From Burkholderia sp. SRS-46 (GTDB taxonomy: Bacteria > Pseudomonadota > Gammaproteobacteria > Burkholderiales > Burkholderiaceae): a stretch of DNA of 64,000 nucleotides. The stretch's first letter is position 1. Every line of letters starts with the position of its first letter. The DNA is taken from positions 1 through 64,000 of the forward strand of contig NZ_PTXL01000006.1 of NCBI RefSeq assembly GCF_004343775.1, read 5' to 3'. The translations under genes were made by a program, and so were the position numbers. The notes under the pieces are model-generated. The model saw only the letters and a list, made by a program, of their open reading frames with translations, did not search any database and was not told where the DNA came from. Of the stretch, positions 27,517 to 38,131 are shown in pieces.

Positions 27517-27738
27517 GTCGAGAATCCTGTTCTGTTATGAGTTGAATGCGGCAAACCGGCCGGGCACCCGGCGGGCGCGCGACGCACGCATGCATCACGC
27601 GCCGGGCCCGCGTGCACGCCGCGCCCGGCATCAAGCGACGTTCGACAGGCGGGCCCCCGCGCGGTTCAGGCCGGTGGCGGAATTTCACAATATTTTGCAA
27701 ATGCCGGATGACGATCCGACGCGACGCCGATGAAAAAA

Positions 27739-27770
27739 GGCCGCACGCCCGCCGAAGCGGCCGTGCGGCC
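27739..27770 (-). terminator. Terminator of parC
   Basis: GGCCGCACG (27739-27747) pairs with CGTGCGGCC (27762-27770). The A-run at 27733-27738 becomes the U-tract of the minus-strand transcript, 23 bp after the parC stop. Confidence 0.85.
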
Positions 27771-27792
27771 CGGGTGCCGTGACGACGCGCGC

Positions 27793-30114
27793 TCAGCCGA
27801 GCAGCGGCCGCAGCTCGGTGACGACCTTGAGCTTCGTGTCCGGCGCGCGGCCCTTGCGTGCGCGCTTGCCGACGTGCGGCGCGAGCGCCGCGTACGACAG
27901 CGTCTCGTCCATCGCCTTGCCGCCGCGGCCGGTGCCGATCAGCACGACGCCGGCCGGATCGATCGCGAGCGCCTGCACGAGCGTTTCCTTGTCCTCGAGG
28001 GCCATCAGGATCACGCCGCGGCCGCCGCCCGACAGCGTCTTCATCTCGTCCATGCCGAACACCAGCAGCCGCCCGCCGCTCGACAGGCACGCGACCTGCT
28101 TCGCGTTCGGCAGCACCGGCATCGGCGCGAGCGGCGCCGCGCCGTCGTCGATCGTCATGAACGCCTTGCCGGCCTTCACGCGGCTCACCATGTCGCCGAC
28201 CTTCGCGAGGAAGCCGAAGCCGTTGCTCGATGCGAGCAGCAGCTGCTGGTCGGCCGGCGCCGCGTAGTAGTGCATCAGGTGCGAGCCGGATTCGAGCTCG
28301 ACCAGCGACGTGACGGGCACGCCGTCGCCGCGGCCGCCCGGCAGCACCGACACGTCCACCGAGTACACGCGGCCACGGCTGCCCCACGCGATCAGGCGAT
28401 CCGGCGTGCGGCACTGGAACGCCGCGTACAGGCTGTCGCCCGCCTTGAACGAGAAGCCGGCCGGGTCGAGCCCGTGGCCCTTCAGCGCGCGCACCCAGCC
28501 CTTCTGCGACACGACCACCGTCACCGGCTCGTCGACCACCTTCGCCGCGAACGTCGCGCGCTTCTCCTGCTGGATCAGCGTGCGGCGCTCGTCGCCGTAC
28601 TGCTTCGCGTCGGCCTCGATCTCCTTGATCATCAGCCGCTTCATCGCGCTTTCGTTCGCGAGCAGTTCCTCGAGCTTCGCCTTCTCGTCGCGCAGCGCCT
28701 CGAGTTCCTTCTCGATCTTGATCTTCTCGAGCCGCGCGAGCTGGCGCAGGCGGATTTCGAGAATGTCTTCGGCCTGGCGCTCGGAGAGGCCGAACGCGCT
28801 CATCAGCGCGGCCTTCGGCTCGTCCGACTCGCGGATGATGCGGATCACCTCGTCGATGTTCAGGAAGACGATCATCCGGCCTTCGAGGATGTGGATCCGG
28901 TCGTCGACCTTGCCGAGACGGTGGCGGCATCGGCGCGTCATCGTCAGCTGGCGGAACTTCACCCACTCGTCGAGGATCGGCAGCAGCCCCTTCTGGCCCG
29001 GCCGGCCGTCGGCGCCGATCATCACGAGGTTCAGCGTCGCGTTCGATTCGAGGCTCGTGTGCGCGAGCAGCGAGTTGACGAATTCCGTCTGGTCGATCGT
29101 GCGCGACTTCGGCTCGAACACGAGCCGCACCGGCGCGTCCTTGCCCGACTCGTCGCGCACCGCGTCGAGCAGGTCGAGCATCGTCTTCTTCGTGTTGAGC
29201 TGCTCGGGCGTCAGCGTCTTCTTGCCGAGCTTCAGCTTCGGGTTGGTCAGCTCCTCGATTTCCTCGAGTACCTTCTGGCCCGACGTGTTCGGCGGCAGCT
29301 CGGTGACGACCAGCTGCCACTGCCCGCGCGCGAGATCCTCGATCTTCCAGCGCGCGCGCACCTTCAGGCTGCCGCGGCCCGATTCGTAGGCCGCCGAGAT
29401 TTCCGCGTCGCTCGAGATGATCTGGCCGCCGCCCGGGAAATCCGGGCCCGGGATCAGCCCCATCAGCTCCGCGTGCGTGAGCAACGGGCGCCGGATCAGC
29501 GCGACCGCGGCCGCCGCGACTTCGCGCAGGTTGTGCGACGGGATTTCCGTCGCGAGGCCGACCGCGATGCCCGACGCGCCGTTCAGCAGCACGAACGGCA
29601 GGCGGCCCGGCAGCAGCTTCGGCTCCTCGAACGAGCCGTCGTAGTTCGGCATGAAGTCGACCGTGCCCTGGTCGATCTCGTCGAGCAGCAGCTTCGCGAT
29701 CGGCGTGAGCCGCGCTTCGGTGTAGCGCATCGCCGCCGCGCCGTCGCCGTCGCGCGAGCCGAAGTTGCCCTGCCCGTCGATCAGCGGATAGCGCAGCGAG
29801 AAATCCTGCGCGAGACGCACCAGCGCGTCGTACGCGGACTGGTCGCCGTGCGGGTGGTATTTGCCGAGCACGTCGCCGACGACGCGCGCCGACTTCACCG
29901 GCTTCGCGTCCGGGCCGAGGCCCATTTCGTTCATCGCGAACAGGATGCGTCGCTGCACCGGCTTCTGGCCGTCGCAGACGTCCGGCAGCGCGCGGCCCTT
30001 CACGACGCTGACCGCGTAGCTGAGGTAGGCCTGCTCCGCGTAGTTGCCGAGCGTCAGCGAGTCGCCCGCGGGCGCGTCCGGCCCGGGAAAGAGATCGGGA
30101 GTGTTGTCGTCCAT
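27793..30114 (-). CDS. parC: DNA topoisomerase IV subunit A
   Basis: A 773-residue type IIA topoisomerase subunit that decatenates sister chromosomes. The winged-helix region [14 protein letters not shown] (residues 85-96) contains the quinolone-sensitivity positions, and the catalytic tyrosine is Y131 in RYTEARL. The C-terminal beta-pinwheel is shorter than in GyrA and lacks a GyrA box, which separates it from gyrase. It follows parE on the same strand after a 124-bp gap. Confidence 0.96.
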   Translation of the reverse strand: MDDNTPDLFPGPDAPAGDSLTLGNYAEQAYLSYAVSVVKGRALPDVCDGQKPVQRRILFAMNEMGLGPDAKPVKSARVVGDVLGKYHPHGDQSAYDALVRLAQDFSLRYPLIDGQGNFGSRDGDGAAAMRYTEARLTPIAKLLLDEIDQGTVDFMPNYDGSFEEPKLLPGRLPFVLLNGASGIAVGLATEIPSHNLREVAAAAVALIRRPLLTHAELMGLIPGPDFPGGGQIISSDAEISAAYESGRGSLKVRARWKIEDLARGQWQLVVTELPPNTSGQKVLEEIEELTNPKLKLGKKTLTPEQLNTKKTMLDLLDAVRDESGKDAPVRLVFEPKSRTIDQTEFVNSLLAHTSLESNATLNLVMIGADGRPGQKGLLPILDEWVKFRQLTMTRRCRHRLGKVDDRIHILEGRMIVFLNIDEVIRIIRESDEPKAALMSAFGLSERQAEDILEIRLRQLARLEKIKIEKELEALRDEKAKLEELLANESAMKRLMIKEIEADAKQYGDERRTLIQQEKRATFAAKVVDEPVTVVVSQKGWVRALKGHGLDPAGFSFKAGDSLYAAFQCRTPDRLIAWGSRGRVYSVDVSVLPGGRGDGVPVTSLVELESGSHLMHYYAAPADQQLLLASSNGFGFLAKVGDMVSRVKAGKAFMTIDDGAAPLAPMPVLPNAKQVACLSSGGRLLVFGMDEMKTLSGGGRGVILMALEDKETLVQALAIDPAGVVLIGTGRGGKAMDETLSYAALAPHVGKRARKGRAPDTKLKVVTELRPLLG

Positions 30115-30238
30115 CTGAATTCCGTATTCGTAGTTGGCGCGGGGGCGGACCGGGCATCACGTCCGGCCGCGCCCGCGGAGGCCGCTGGCCTGCCCGCCCG
30201 CCCCGTCAGGGACGGCCCGGCCAGCCCGCGCGCCGCGC

Positions 30239-32218
30239 CTAGATATCCGCTTCGACTCGTTGCCCTTTCCTCGAGCCAGCCGCGCCGTGCGGCCGCCTCG
30301 CCTTGCCCATCAGCATCGTCATGCGCGCGACCGTCGTCTCGTAGTCGAGGTCGCCGAGCAGCACCGGCATCAGGCGGCGGGTATCGGGGTTCATCGTCGT
30401 GTCCCACAGCTGCTCGGCGCTCATTTCGCCGAGACCCTTGAAGCGGCTGATGCTCCACTGGGTCTCGCGCACGCCGTCCTTGCGCAGTTTGTCGAGGATC
30501 GCCTCGAGCTCGCCGTCGTCGAGCGCGTAGAGCTTCTGCGCGGGCTTCTTGCCGCGCGCCGGCGCGTCGACGCGGAACAGCGGCGGCCGCGCGACGAACA
30601 CGTGGCCGCGCTCGATCAGCTGCGGGAAATGCTTGAAGAACAGCGTGAGCAGCAGCACCTGGATGTGCGAGCCGTCGACGTCCGCGTCCGACAGGATGCA
30701 GATCTTGCCGTAGCGCAGGTTCGACAGGTCGACGCTGTCGTCGGGGCTGTGCGGATCGACCCCGATCGCCACCGAGATGTCGTGCACCTCGTTGTTCGCG
30801 AACAGGCGGTCGCGCTCGGTTTCCCACGTGTTCAGCACCTTGCCGCGCAGCGGCAGGATCGCCTGGTATTCCTTGTCGCGGCCCATCTTCGCGGAACCGC
30901 CCGCCGAGTCGCCCTCGACCAGGAACAGCTCGTTGCGCGCGATGTCCTCGGTCTCGCAGTCGGTCAGCTTGCCGGGCAGCACCGCGACGCCCGAACTCTT
31001 GCGCTTCTCGACCTTCTGGCCCGCGCGGGTGCGCGCCTGCGCCTGCTTGATCACGAGTTCGGCGAGCTTCTTGCCGTGCTCGACGTGCTGGTTCAGCCAC
31101 AGTTCGAGCGCCGGGCGCGAGAACGACGACACGAGCTTCACCGCGTCGCGGCTGTTCAGGCGTTCCTTGATCTGCCCCTGGAACTGCGGGTCGAGCACTT
31201 TCGCGGACAGCACGAACGACACGCGCGCGAACACGTCTTCCGCGAGCAGCTTCACGCCCTTCGGCTGCAGGTTGTGCAGCTCGACGAAGCTCTTCACGGC
31301 CTGGTACAGGCCGTCGCGCAAGCCCGATTCGTGGGTGCCGCCGGCCGGCGTCGGGATCAGGTTCACGTACGACTCGCGCACGAGCGACCCTTCCTCGCTC
31401 CATGCGACGACCCACGACGCGCCTTCGCCCTCGGCGAACGTATCGTCGCCCGAGCGCGAATCGGCGAAGCGCTCGCCTTCGAACAGCGGAATCAGCAGCT
31501 CGCTGCCGTTCATCTCGTCGAGCAGGTAGCCGCGCAGGCCGTCCTCGTACTTCCAGGTCTGGCGCTCGCCGCTCTTCTCGTTGACCAGCACGACCTCGAC
31601 GCCCGGCAGCAGCACGGCCTTCGAGCGCAGCAGGCGCTGCAGCTCGCCGAGCGGCAGGTTGGGCGAATCGAAGTACTTCGGATTCGGCCACACCTGCACG
31701 CGCGTGCCGGACTTCTTCTCGCCGCGGCCCGCGCCTTGCGTGGCGAGCGGCTTCACGACGTCGCCTTCGGCGAAGCCCAGCTCGGCGATCTTGCCGTCGC
31801 GCCAGACCGTGACGTCCAGACGCGTCGCGAGCGCGTTCGTCACCGACACGCCGACGCCGTGCAGGCCGCCGGAAAACGTATAGGCGCCGCCCGCGGCCTT
31901 GTCGAACTTGCCGCCCGCGTGCAGGCGCGTGAATACGATCTCGACGACCGGCACGCCTTCTTCGGGGTGCAGGCCGAACGGAATGCCGCGGCCGTCGTCC
32001 TCGACGGACACCGAGTGATCCGCGTGCAGCGTGACGGTGATCTGCTTGCCGTAGCCGCCGAGCGCCTCGTCGGACGCGTTGTCGATGACTTCCTGGATGA
32101 TGTGCAGCGGATTCTCGGTACGGGTGTACATGCCGGGCCGCTGCTTGACCGGCTCGAGACCCTTGAGCACCTTGATCGATGCTTCGCTGTAGGCCGCGCT
32201 GGGCTTCTTCGTTGACAT
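30239..32218 (-). CDS. parE: DNA topoisomerase IV subunit B
   Basis: A 659-residue ATPase subunit of topoisomerase IV. Visible marks are the GHKL ATP site (EVIDNASDEALGGYG, EDDGRGIPFG, GGLHGVGVSVTNAL) and the TOPRIM domain (LFLVEGDSAGG and the metal-binding SDADVDGSHI). The start MSTKKPSAAYSEASIKVL is the usual ParE N-terminus; the open frame upstream to 32362 is rejected. Its 5' region carries three DnaA-box-like sequences. Confidence 0.96.
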   Translation of the reverse strand: MSTKKPSAAYSEASIKVLKGLEPVKQRPGMYTRTENPLHIIQEVIDNASDEALGGYGKQITVTLHADHSVSVEDDGRGIPFGLHPEEGVPVVEIVFTRLHAGGKFDKAAGGAYTFSGGLHGVGVSVTNALATRLDVTVWRDGKIAELGFAEGDVVKPLATQGAGRGEKKSGTRVQVWPNPKYFDSPNLPLGELQRLLRSKAVLLPGVEVVLVNEKSGERQTWKYEDGLRGYLLDEMNGSELLIPLFEGERFADSRSGDDTFAEGEGASWVVAWSEEGSLVRESYVNLIPTPAGGTHESGLRDGLYQAVKSFVELHNLQPKGVKLLAEDVFARVSFVLSAKVLDPQFQGQIKERLNSRDAVKLVSSFSRPALELWLNQHVEHGKKLAELVIKQAQARTRAGQKVEKRKSSGVAVLPGKLTDCETEDIARNELFLVEGDSAGGSAKMGRDKEYQAILPLRGKVLNTWETERDRLFANNEVHDISVAIGVDPHSPDDSVDLSNLRYGKICILSDADVDGSHIQVLLLTLFFKHFPQLIERGHVFVARPPLFRVDAPARGKKPAQKLYALDDGELEAILDKLRKDGVRETQWSISRFKGLGEMSAEQLWDTTMNPDTRRLMPVLLGDLDYETTVARMTMLMGKARRPHGAAGSRKGQRVEADI

Positions 32219-32251
32219 AGACGCTGACTGAGTTCGTCGTTCATCGGGACG

Positions 32252-32286
32252 TTGTCCACACCTCGTGTGGATAACGTCGTGGACAA
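32252..32286. promoter_or_regulatory. Cluster of three DnaA-box-like sequences upstream of parE
   Basis: TTGTCCACA (32252-32260), TGTGGATAA (32266-32274, the perfect box TTATCCACA on the minus strand) and CGTGGACAA (32278-32286, one or two mismatches) lie within 35 bp. They begin 34 bp before the parE start. The first two form an inverted pair around 5 bp. Confidence 0.6.
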
Positions 32287-32512
32287 AACGTTGAGTTCCG
32301 TAAAAAAGCGAATCGAAACAATGGTGTGCTTGGACTGCTCCGAAAGCGGGCGCGCGGCGCATGCCGCGCGAGCCCGAAACGGGCCGTATTCTACTGGTTC
32401 CGCGCGACGTGCCATCGCAGGATAAACGCGCCGCCCGGCGTCACGGCGCGCGCAACGCCGGTTCGACGGTGGCCGCCACGGTGAGCGCCGCCTGACGGGC
32501 GGCCGCCCCGCG

Positions 32513-34456
<1,944 letters not shown>

Positions 34457-34652
34457 GGGGAAGGCGGCGAAGAGAAATCGGAAGCGCTCATTGTACCGGT
34501 GGCGGGCGCCGCCACCGGCATGGCCGAACGGATGATGCCGCAAGACCGGCCGCGCAGGCCGGTTGCCGTGCGCCGCGCGCGGGCGGCGGGCAACCGGCGG
34601 CGGCCCGGGCCCCGCGCATGGACGGCCGGGCCGCCCGCACGGGTGCGCCCGC

Positions 34653-35057
34653 CTACTGGACGTTGACGACGATGGTCTGGCTCATTTCGGGACCGTACGA
34701 ACGGTGCACGCCGTCGCCGAACTGCAGCGTCAGCGTGTGCCGGCCCGGCGGCAGCCTGATTTCGGTTGCGGTCTGCTCCTTGCCGAAGTGCAGCGAACGT
34801 TCGCCCATCGGAATCACCTCGCCCTGCGGGATCGGCCGGCCGTCGATCAGCAAGTGGTGATGACCGGTGTTCGGCGTCATGTCGCCGGCCGGCCGAAGCT
34901 GCATCCCTTCCAGACCGAACTTCACGATCACCTGGCTGGGCACCGTCGCGCCTTCCGCCGGCGCGACGAAATACACGCGCGCCTCGGCCCGCGCGAGCGT
35001 CGACACGGCCATCGCCGCCACGCACACTGCGCCCGCGATCCACTTTCTGTTCAGCAT
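34653..35057 (-). CDS. DUF4399 periplasmic protein
   Basis: A 134-residue protein with a signal peptide ending LARA-EA, then a single beta-rich domain typical of DUF4399: RVYFVAPAEGATVPSQVIVKFGLEGM, the GHHHLLIDG histidine motif and LHFGKEQTATEIRLPPGRHTLTL. The triple histidine suggests metal binding. A strong AAGGAG ribosome site precedes the ATG. No function is established for the family. Confidence 0.9.
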   Translation of the reverse strand: MLNRKWIAGAVCVAAMAVSTLARAEARVYFVAPAEGATVPSQVIVKFGLEGMQLRPAGDMTPNTGHHHLLIDGRPIPQGEVIPMGERSLHFGKEQTATEIRLPPGRHTLTLQFGDGVHRSYGPEMSQTIVVNVQ

Positions 35058-35256
35058 CGGTTTCTCCTTATGATTGGACAGCCCGGGAAGCATACACCGC
35101 ACGCACGGCATGCGTGCTTCGGTTGCGCTGTTCGCGATGCGCACGTTTAAAACGACGTTGCGGCGGAGTTCGGCGAAATTCCGGTACCATTGCGCCTTTC
35201 GTCCGCCGGCCGGGCCGCGGACGGCATCACCGTGTTTCCATTATTCCGAGCGCGAC

Positions 35257-35439
35257 ATGAGCGAAGTAACCGAATACCAGAGCTGGGTCTGCCTGATTTG
35301 CGGGTGGATCTACAACGAGGCGGAAGGCCTGCCGGACGAGGGCATCGCGCCCGGCACGCGGTTCGCGGACATTCCCGCCGACTGGCGCTGCCCGCTGTGC
35401 GACGTCGCGAAGGAAGATTTCGTCGTCGTCGATTTCTGA
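35257..35439 (+). CDS. rubA: Rubredoxin
   Basis: A 60-residue one-iron electron carrier. Cysteines C12 and C15 (CLICG) and C45 and C48 (CPLCD) form the FeS4 site, with the usual GWIYNEAEG and PGTRFADIPADW loop residues. It is a single gene in the chromosomal backbone. A second, different rubredoxin occurs in the polyyne operon at 43500. The four octamer repeats begin at its stop codon. Confidence 0.95.
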   Translation: MSEVTEYQSWVCLICGWIYNEAEGLPDEGIAPGTRFADIPADWRCPLCDVAKEDFVVVDF

Positions 35440-35468
35440 TCGGCTGATCGGCTGATCGCCTGATCGCA
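35437..35468. repeat. Octamer tandem repeat (TGATCGGC-like, 4 copies)
   Basis: TGATCGGC, TGATCGGC, TGATCGCC and TGATCGCA follow directly, starting at the stop codon of the rubredoxin gene. The copies are degenerating at the 3' side. Confidence 0.8.
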
Positions 35469-35587
35469 CGGCGCGCCAGCATCGGCGCGCATTCCGTCCG
35501 CCGATGCGAATGCGCGTTTGCTATACTCTGCGCGCTGTCCACACCGCTGTCCGGCTCGCGCTGCGCGCGAGACGCCGGATCGGCAGG

Positions 35588-35662
35588 CTCCCCGTAGTTC
35601 AATGGATAGAACAAGCGCCTCCTAAGCGCTAGATACAGGTTCGATTCCTGTCGGGGGGACCA
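35588..35662 (+). tRNA. tRNA-Arg (anticodon CCU)
   Basis: A 75-base cloverleaf. The acceptor CTCCCCG pairs with CGGGGGG (one G-U), the anticodon stem AGCGC/GCGCT encloses loop CTCCTAA with anticodon CCT, and the T stem ACAGG/CCTGT carries the TTCGATT loop. Discriminator A and CCA are encoded. It reads AGG codons, which are rare in this genome. A TATACT at 35522-35527 could be its -10 box. No integrated element follows it. Confidence 0.96.
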
Positions 35663-35805
35663 GCCATCGCTGCGCGCCCGTCACGGGCGCCGCCCGCTTC
35701 CCCTCTCCACCCGATACGCACCCACTGCGCGACACCCATGCGTGTAACGGCATGCATCCCGCGCCGGCATCGCATTTCACGATGCCAACGCGAAACCCCA
35801 CCGCC

Positions 35806-36306
35806 TTACCGCTTCACCGCCTGCCTCACATCAGCCGACGCGCGCCACACGCGATACCGCACCTCGAACCCCTCCGGCACGTACACGACGATCGGCAGCC
35901 GGCTGTTGTAACGCAGCAGCTGATCGTCACCGCGCACCTGCACGAACCGCTCGCGCGGCGCCTGGCCCGGGCATGCCATCAGCGTCGACGCCGGCCCCTT
36001 CACATCCGACAGCCGGTAGTACGTATAGCCCCAGCCCTGCACGGTCTCGGCGCTCAGCTCGCCGCCGAACCACTGCTGGTTGCAGTCGGTCTGCAGCGTC
36101 TTGCCGATCATCAGCTCGACGCGCGCGTCGGCTTCGTCGGCGAGCGCGGGCAGCGCGATCACCGTGCGCTGCTGGCCGGTGGAGGCCTTCGGGAACATCT
36201 TGATCGACTCGGCCGACACCGCCGGCTCCGACGCCGGCCCCGCCACGCATGCTGCTGCGATCGTCACACAAACGGTGGCCAGTGCGGCCCGGATCGCGAA
36301 TTTCAT
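35806..36306 (-). CDS. eco: Ecotin-family serine protease inhibitor
   Basis: A 166-residue periplasmic protein with a signal peptide of about 22 residues. Ecotin features are FGGELSAETVQGWGYTYYRL, the reactive loop GPASTLMACPG with P1 methionine M110, the C75-C112 disulfide pair, and the C-terminal LRYNSRLPIVVYVPEGFEVRYRVWRA dimer arm. A P1 Met allows inhibition of trypsin-, chymotrypsin- and elastase-like proteases, as in E. coli. It protects the envelope from host proteases. It is a single gene next to the tRNA. Confidence 0.95.
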   Translation of the reverse strand: MKFAIRAALATVCVTIAAACVAGPASEPAVSAESIKMFPKASTGQQRTVIALPALADEADARVELMIGKTLQTDCNQQWFGGELSAETVQGWGYTYYRLSDVKGPASTLMACPGQAPRERFVQVRGDDQLLRYNSRLPIVVYVPEGFEVRYRVWRASADVRQAVKR

Positions 36307-36445
36307 CGATGTGCTCCTGAAAAACAAATGGCCCCGGATGCTAGCACTTTCATCCTCCGACCTTTCGCCGCTGTAATTTAGAGTCACAATTGCTGCCAGA
36401 TGCGCGGCGTTCCGCCACATATGATGCGGACCAACGGAGAACGCC

Positions 36446-36871
36446 ATGATCAAGCTCATCACCCTCGCCACCACCGCCGCCGTCGCCACGCTGCTGACGG
36501 GCTGCGTCGTCGGCCCGGACCCCGGTTACGGCTACGGGCAGCAAACCTACTACTCGGACCCCGGCTACGCGTACGGCCCGTCGTATGCGCCCGCATACGG
36601 CACGGTCAACATCTGGGGCGGCGGCGACTGGGATCGCCGTGATTACCGCCGCGGCGATCGCGACTGGCGACGCGACCGCAACGGGGGTGACCGCAACTGG
36701 GGCGGCGATCGTCACTGGGGCGATCGCGGCAATGGAAATGGAAACGGCAACGGCAATGGCTGGGGTCACGGCAACAACGGCAACCGTTCGAACGAAGGCA
36801 ACCGCGGCAACGGCCGCGAATGGCGCGGCGGCCAGGCCGACAACGACCGCGGAAACGGCCGCTGGCACTGA
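36446..36871 (+). CDS. Gly/Asn/Arg-rich lipoprotein
   Basis: A 141-residue protein with a lipoprotein signal peptide and lipobox LLTGC (cysteine near residue 20). A Tyr/Gly-rich segment follows, then a low-complexity Gly-Asn-Arg-Asp tail that contains a GNGNGNGNGN run encoded by a hexamer repeat near 36727-36760. It is not homologous to any family I recognise. The basic, glycine-rich tail would be surface-exposed or periplasmic and could bind polyanions, but that is speculative. Confidence 0.75.
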   Translation: MIKLITLATTAAVATLLTGCVVGPDPGYGYGQQTYYSDPGYAYGPSYAPAYGTVNIWGGGDWDRRDYRRGDRDWRRDRNGGDRNWGGDRHWGDRGNGNGNGNGNGWGHGNNGNRSNEGNRGNGREWRGGQADNDRGNGRWH

Positions 36872-36945
36872 CTCAATTGCAACCGTTTGTATCCGGCGCG
36901 ATCGACTTGCCCCGGCGCGCATGACGCGGCGATGCCCGCAAACGA

Positions 36946-36976
36946 AGAAGGCCCTCGCATGATGCGAGGGCCTTCT
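36946..36976. terminator. Bidirectional terminator
   Basis: AGAAGGCCCTCGCAT (36946-36960) and ATGCGAGGGCCTTCT (36962-36976) are perfect inverted arms separated by one base. It lies between the converging lipoprotein and glycine-zipper genes. Confidence 0.9.
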
Positions 36977-37040
36977 GCTTTCCTGCTTCCGCATTCACCG
37001 GCGCCAATGGCACCGCCGCTCACGCGTGCTTGACGCGCGC

Positions 37041-37433
37041 TTACCAGCCGCCCGGCTGCGCATAGCCGTAGCCGCCCGGCGCCGACGCAGGCGCACCGCA
37101 TACATACGCGCGCTGATAGCGGTCGTAGCAGTAACGTTGCTGCCCGCCGTAGCCATCATCGTCCTGGTACTGCGCCTGCTGATAGCCCGGCGCATACGCG
37201 GGCGGCTGGTACGCCGGCGCCTGGTAATACGTCGGCGGCTGATAGGCCGGCGCCTGATACACGGGCGCCTGGTACGCCACCGGCGGATTCAGGGCTGACG
37301 TCACGATCGCGCCCAGCACGGCGCCGCCGATCAGCGCGCCGATCACGGCACCGCCGTCGCGGCCATGCGCGGACGCCGGCCCCGCCACGGCCAGCGAACC
37401 TGCGAGTACACACACTGCTGCGATCTTCTTCAT
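37041..37433 (-). CDS. Glycine-zipper and Tyr/Pro-repeat secreted protein
   Basis: A 130-residue protein with signal peptide (cleavage after ASA), a glycine-zipper helix GGAVIGALIGGAVLGAIV (residues 27-44), and a proline/tyrosine/glutamine-rich region of YQAP and YQPP repeats. The C-terminus has two cysteines (YCYDRYQRAYVCG) that could form a disulfide. The glycine zipper suggests membrane or oligomer association. Similar small proteins are frequent in Burkholderia, without known function. Confidence 0.8.
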   Translation of the reverse strand: MKKIAAVCVLAGSLAVAGPASAHGRDGGAVIGALIGGAVLGAIVTSALNPPVAYQAPVYQAPAYQPPTYYQAPAYQPPAYAPGYQQAQYQDDDGYGGQQRYCYDRYQRAYVCGAPASAPGGYGYAQPGGW

Positions 37434-37588
37434 GATGAACTCCCACGCGAAGTGGTACGGGATGCGATGCATTGTGGCGGCATGCGGCCGTAATAGATGC
37501 AGCAAGTGGTAACGCGCAATTACGGCCAGCCGGCCGAACCGTGCGCCCGATCGCCGTGCTAGGATTTTCGGACCAAGGAGACGCCTGC

Positions 37589-37969
37589 ATGCAGCCGGAA
37601 ACCGCCCGCCGTTTCGATACCGAATTCGCGCCGCGCATCGCGCGCGCGATCGCCGCCTTCTTCGCCGACCAGGTCCAGGCCGAAGTCGTCCCGTACGCCG
37701 GGCACGGTCACCCGACGCAGGTCCGCATCCACAGCGCGCCGCACGAACACGTGAGCGGCTTCGTGCATCCGCTGAATCTCGAGCTGACCTGGGATACCGA
37801 CGAGATCGAACGGCTGATGGAGCCGCACGGGATGCAGCGCTTCGAGCACTACCTCGACGCGCTGCCCAGAAAGCTGACCGCGTGGCAAGGCGCGCGCGAC
37901 ATCGATCTCGCGTCGCGCACGCAAGCCGATCCGCTCATACGGCTCGGCGGCCTCGATTTCGAGGGATGA
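37589..37969 (+). CDS. Conserved hypothetical protein, Burkholderia-type (possibly DUF5594)
   Basis: A 126-residue cytoplasmic protein with an AAGGAG ribosome site 8 bp before the ATG. The sequence is balanced and clearly coding: an N-terminal amphipathic helix, then GHPTQVRIHSAPHEH with several histidines, and LTWDTDEIERLMEPHG. It resembles small proteins restricted to Burkholderia and relatives that I recall as DUF5594, but this is from memory. No function can be stated. Confidence 0.75.
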   Translation: MQPETARRFDTEFAPRIARAIAAFFADQVQAEVVPYAGHGHPTQVRIHSAPHEHVSGFVHPLNLELTWDTDEIERLMEPHGMQRFEHYLDALPRKLTAWQGARDIDLASRTQADPLIRLGGLDFEG

Positions 37970-38131
37970 GCGGGCGAGCCGCTTCGACGACGCGTTTCCC
38001 GGCCCGGTGATACACTCGCCCGGCTTGTGCCCGCCGGCCCACGCGAGCGCGCCGCCAGCGCGCGCAACCTGTCGAATCCCACCAGCACACCCGATGGCCG
38101 CGTTCCGACCGCGGGCCGACACGTCCCCGCC

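Noticed and set aside
27050..30160. A 1036-codon minus-strand frame across parC and the CopD-like gene
   Set aside because: Out-of-frame shadow of parC with no recognisable domain; the real parC frame has all topoisomerase motifs.
35588..36400. tRNA-Arg as attachment site of an integrated element
   Set aside because: The downstream genes (ecotin and small lipoproteins) are normal backbone, and I found no repeat of the tRNA 3' end or integrase in the window.
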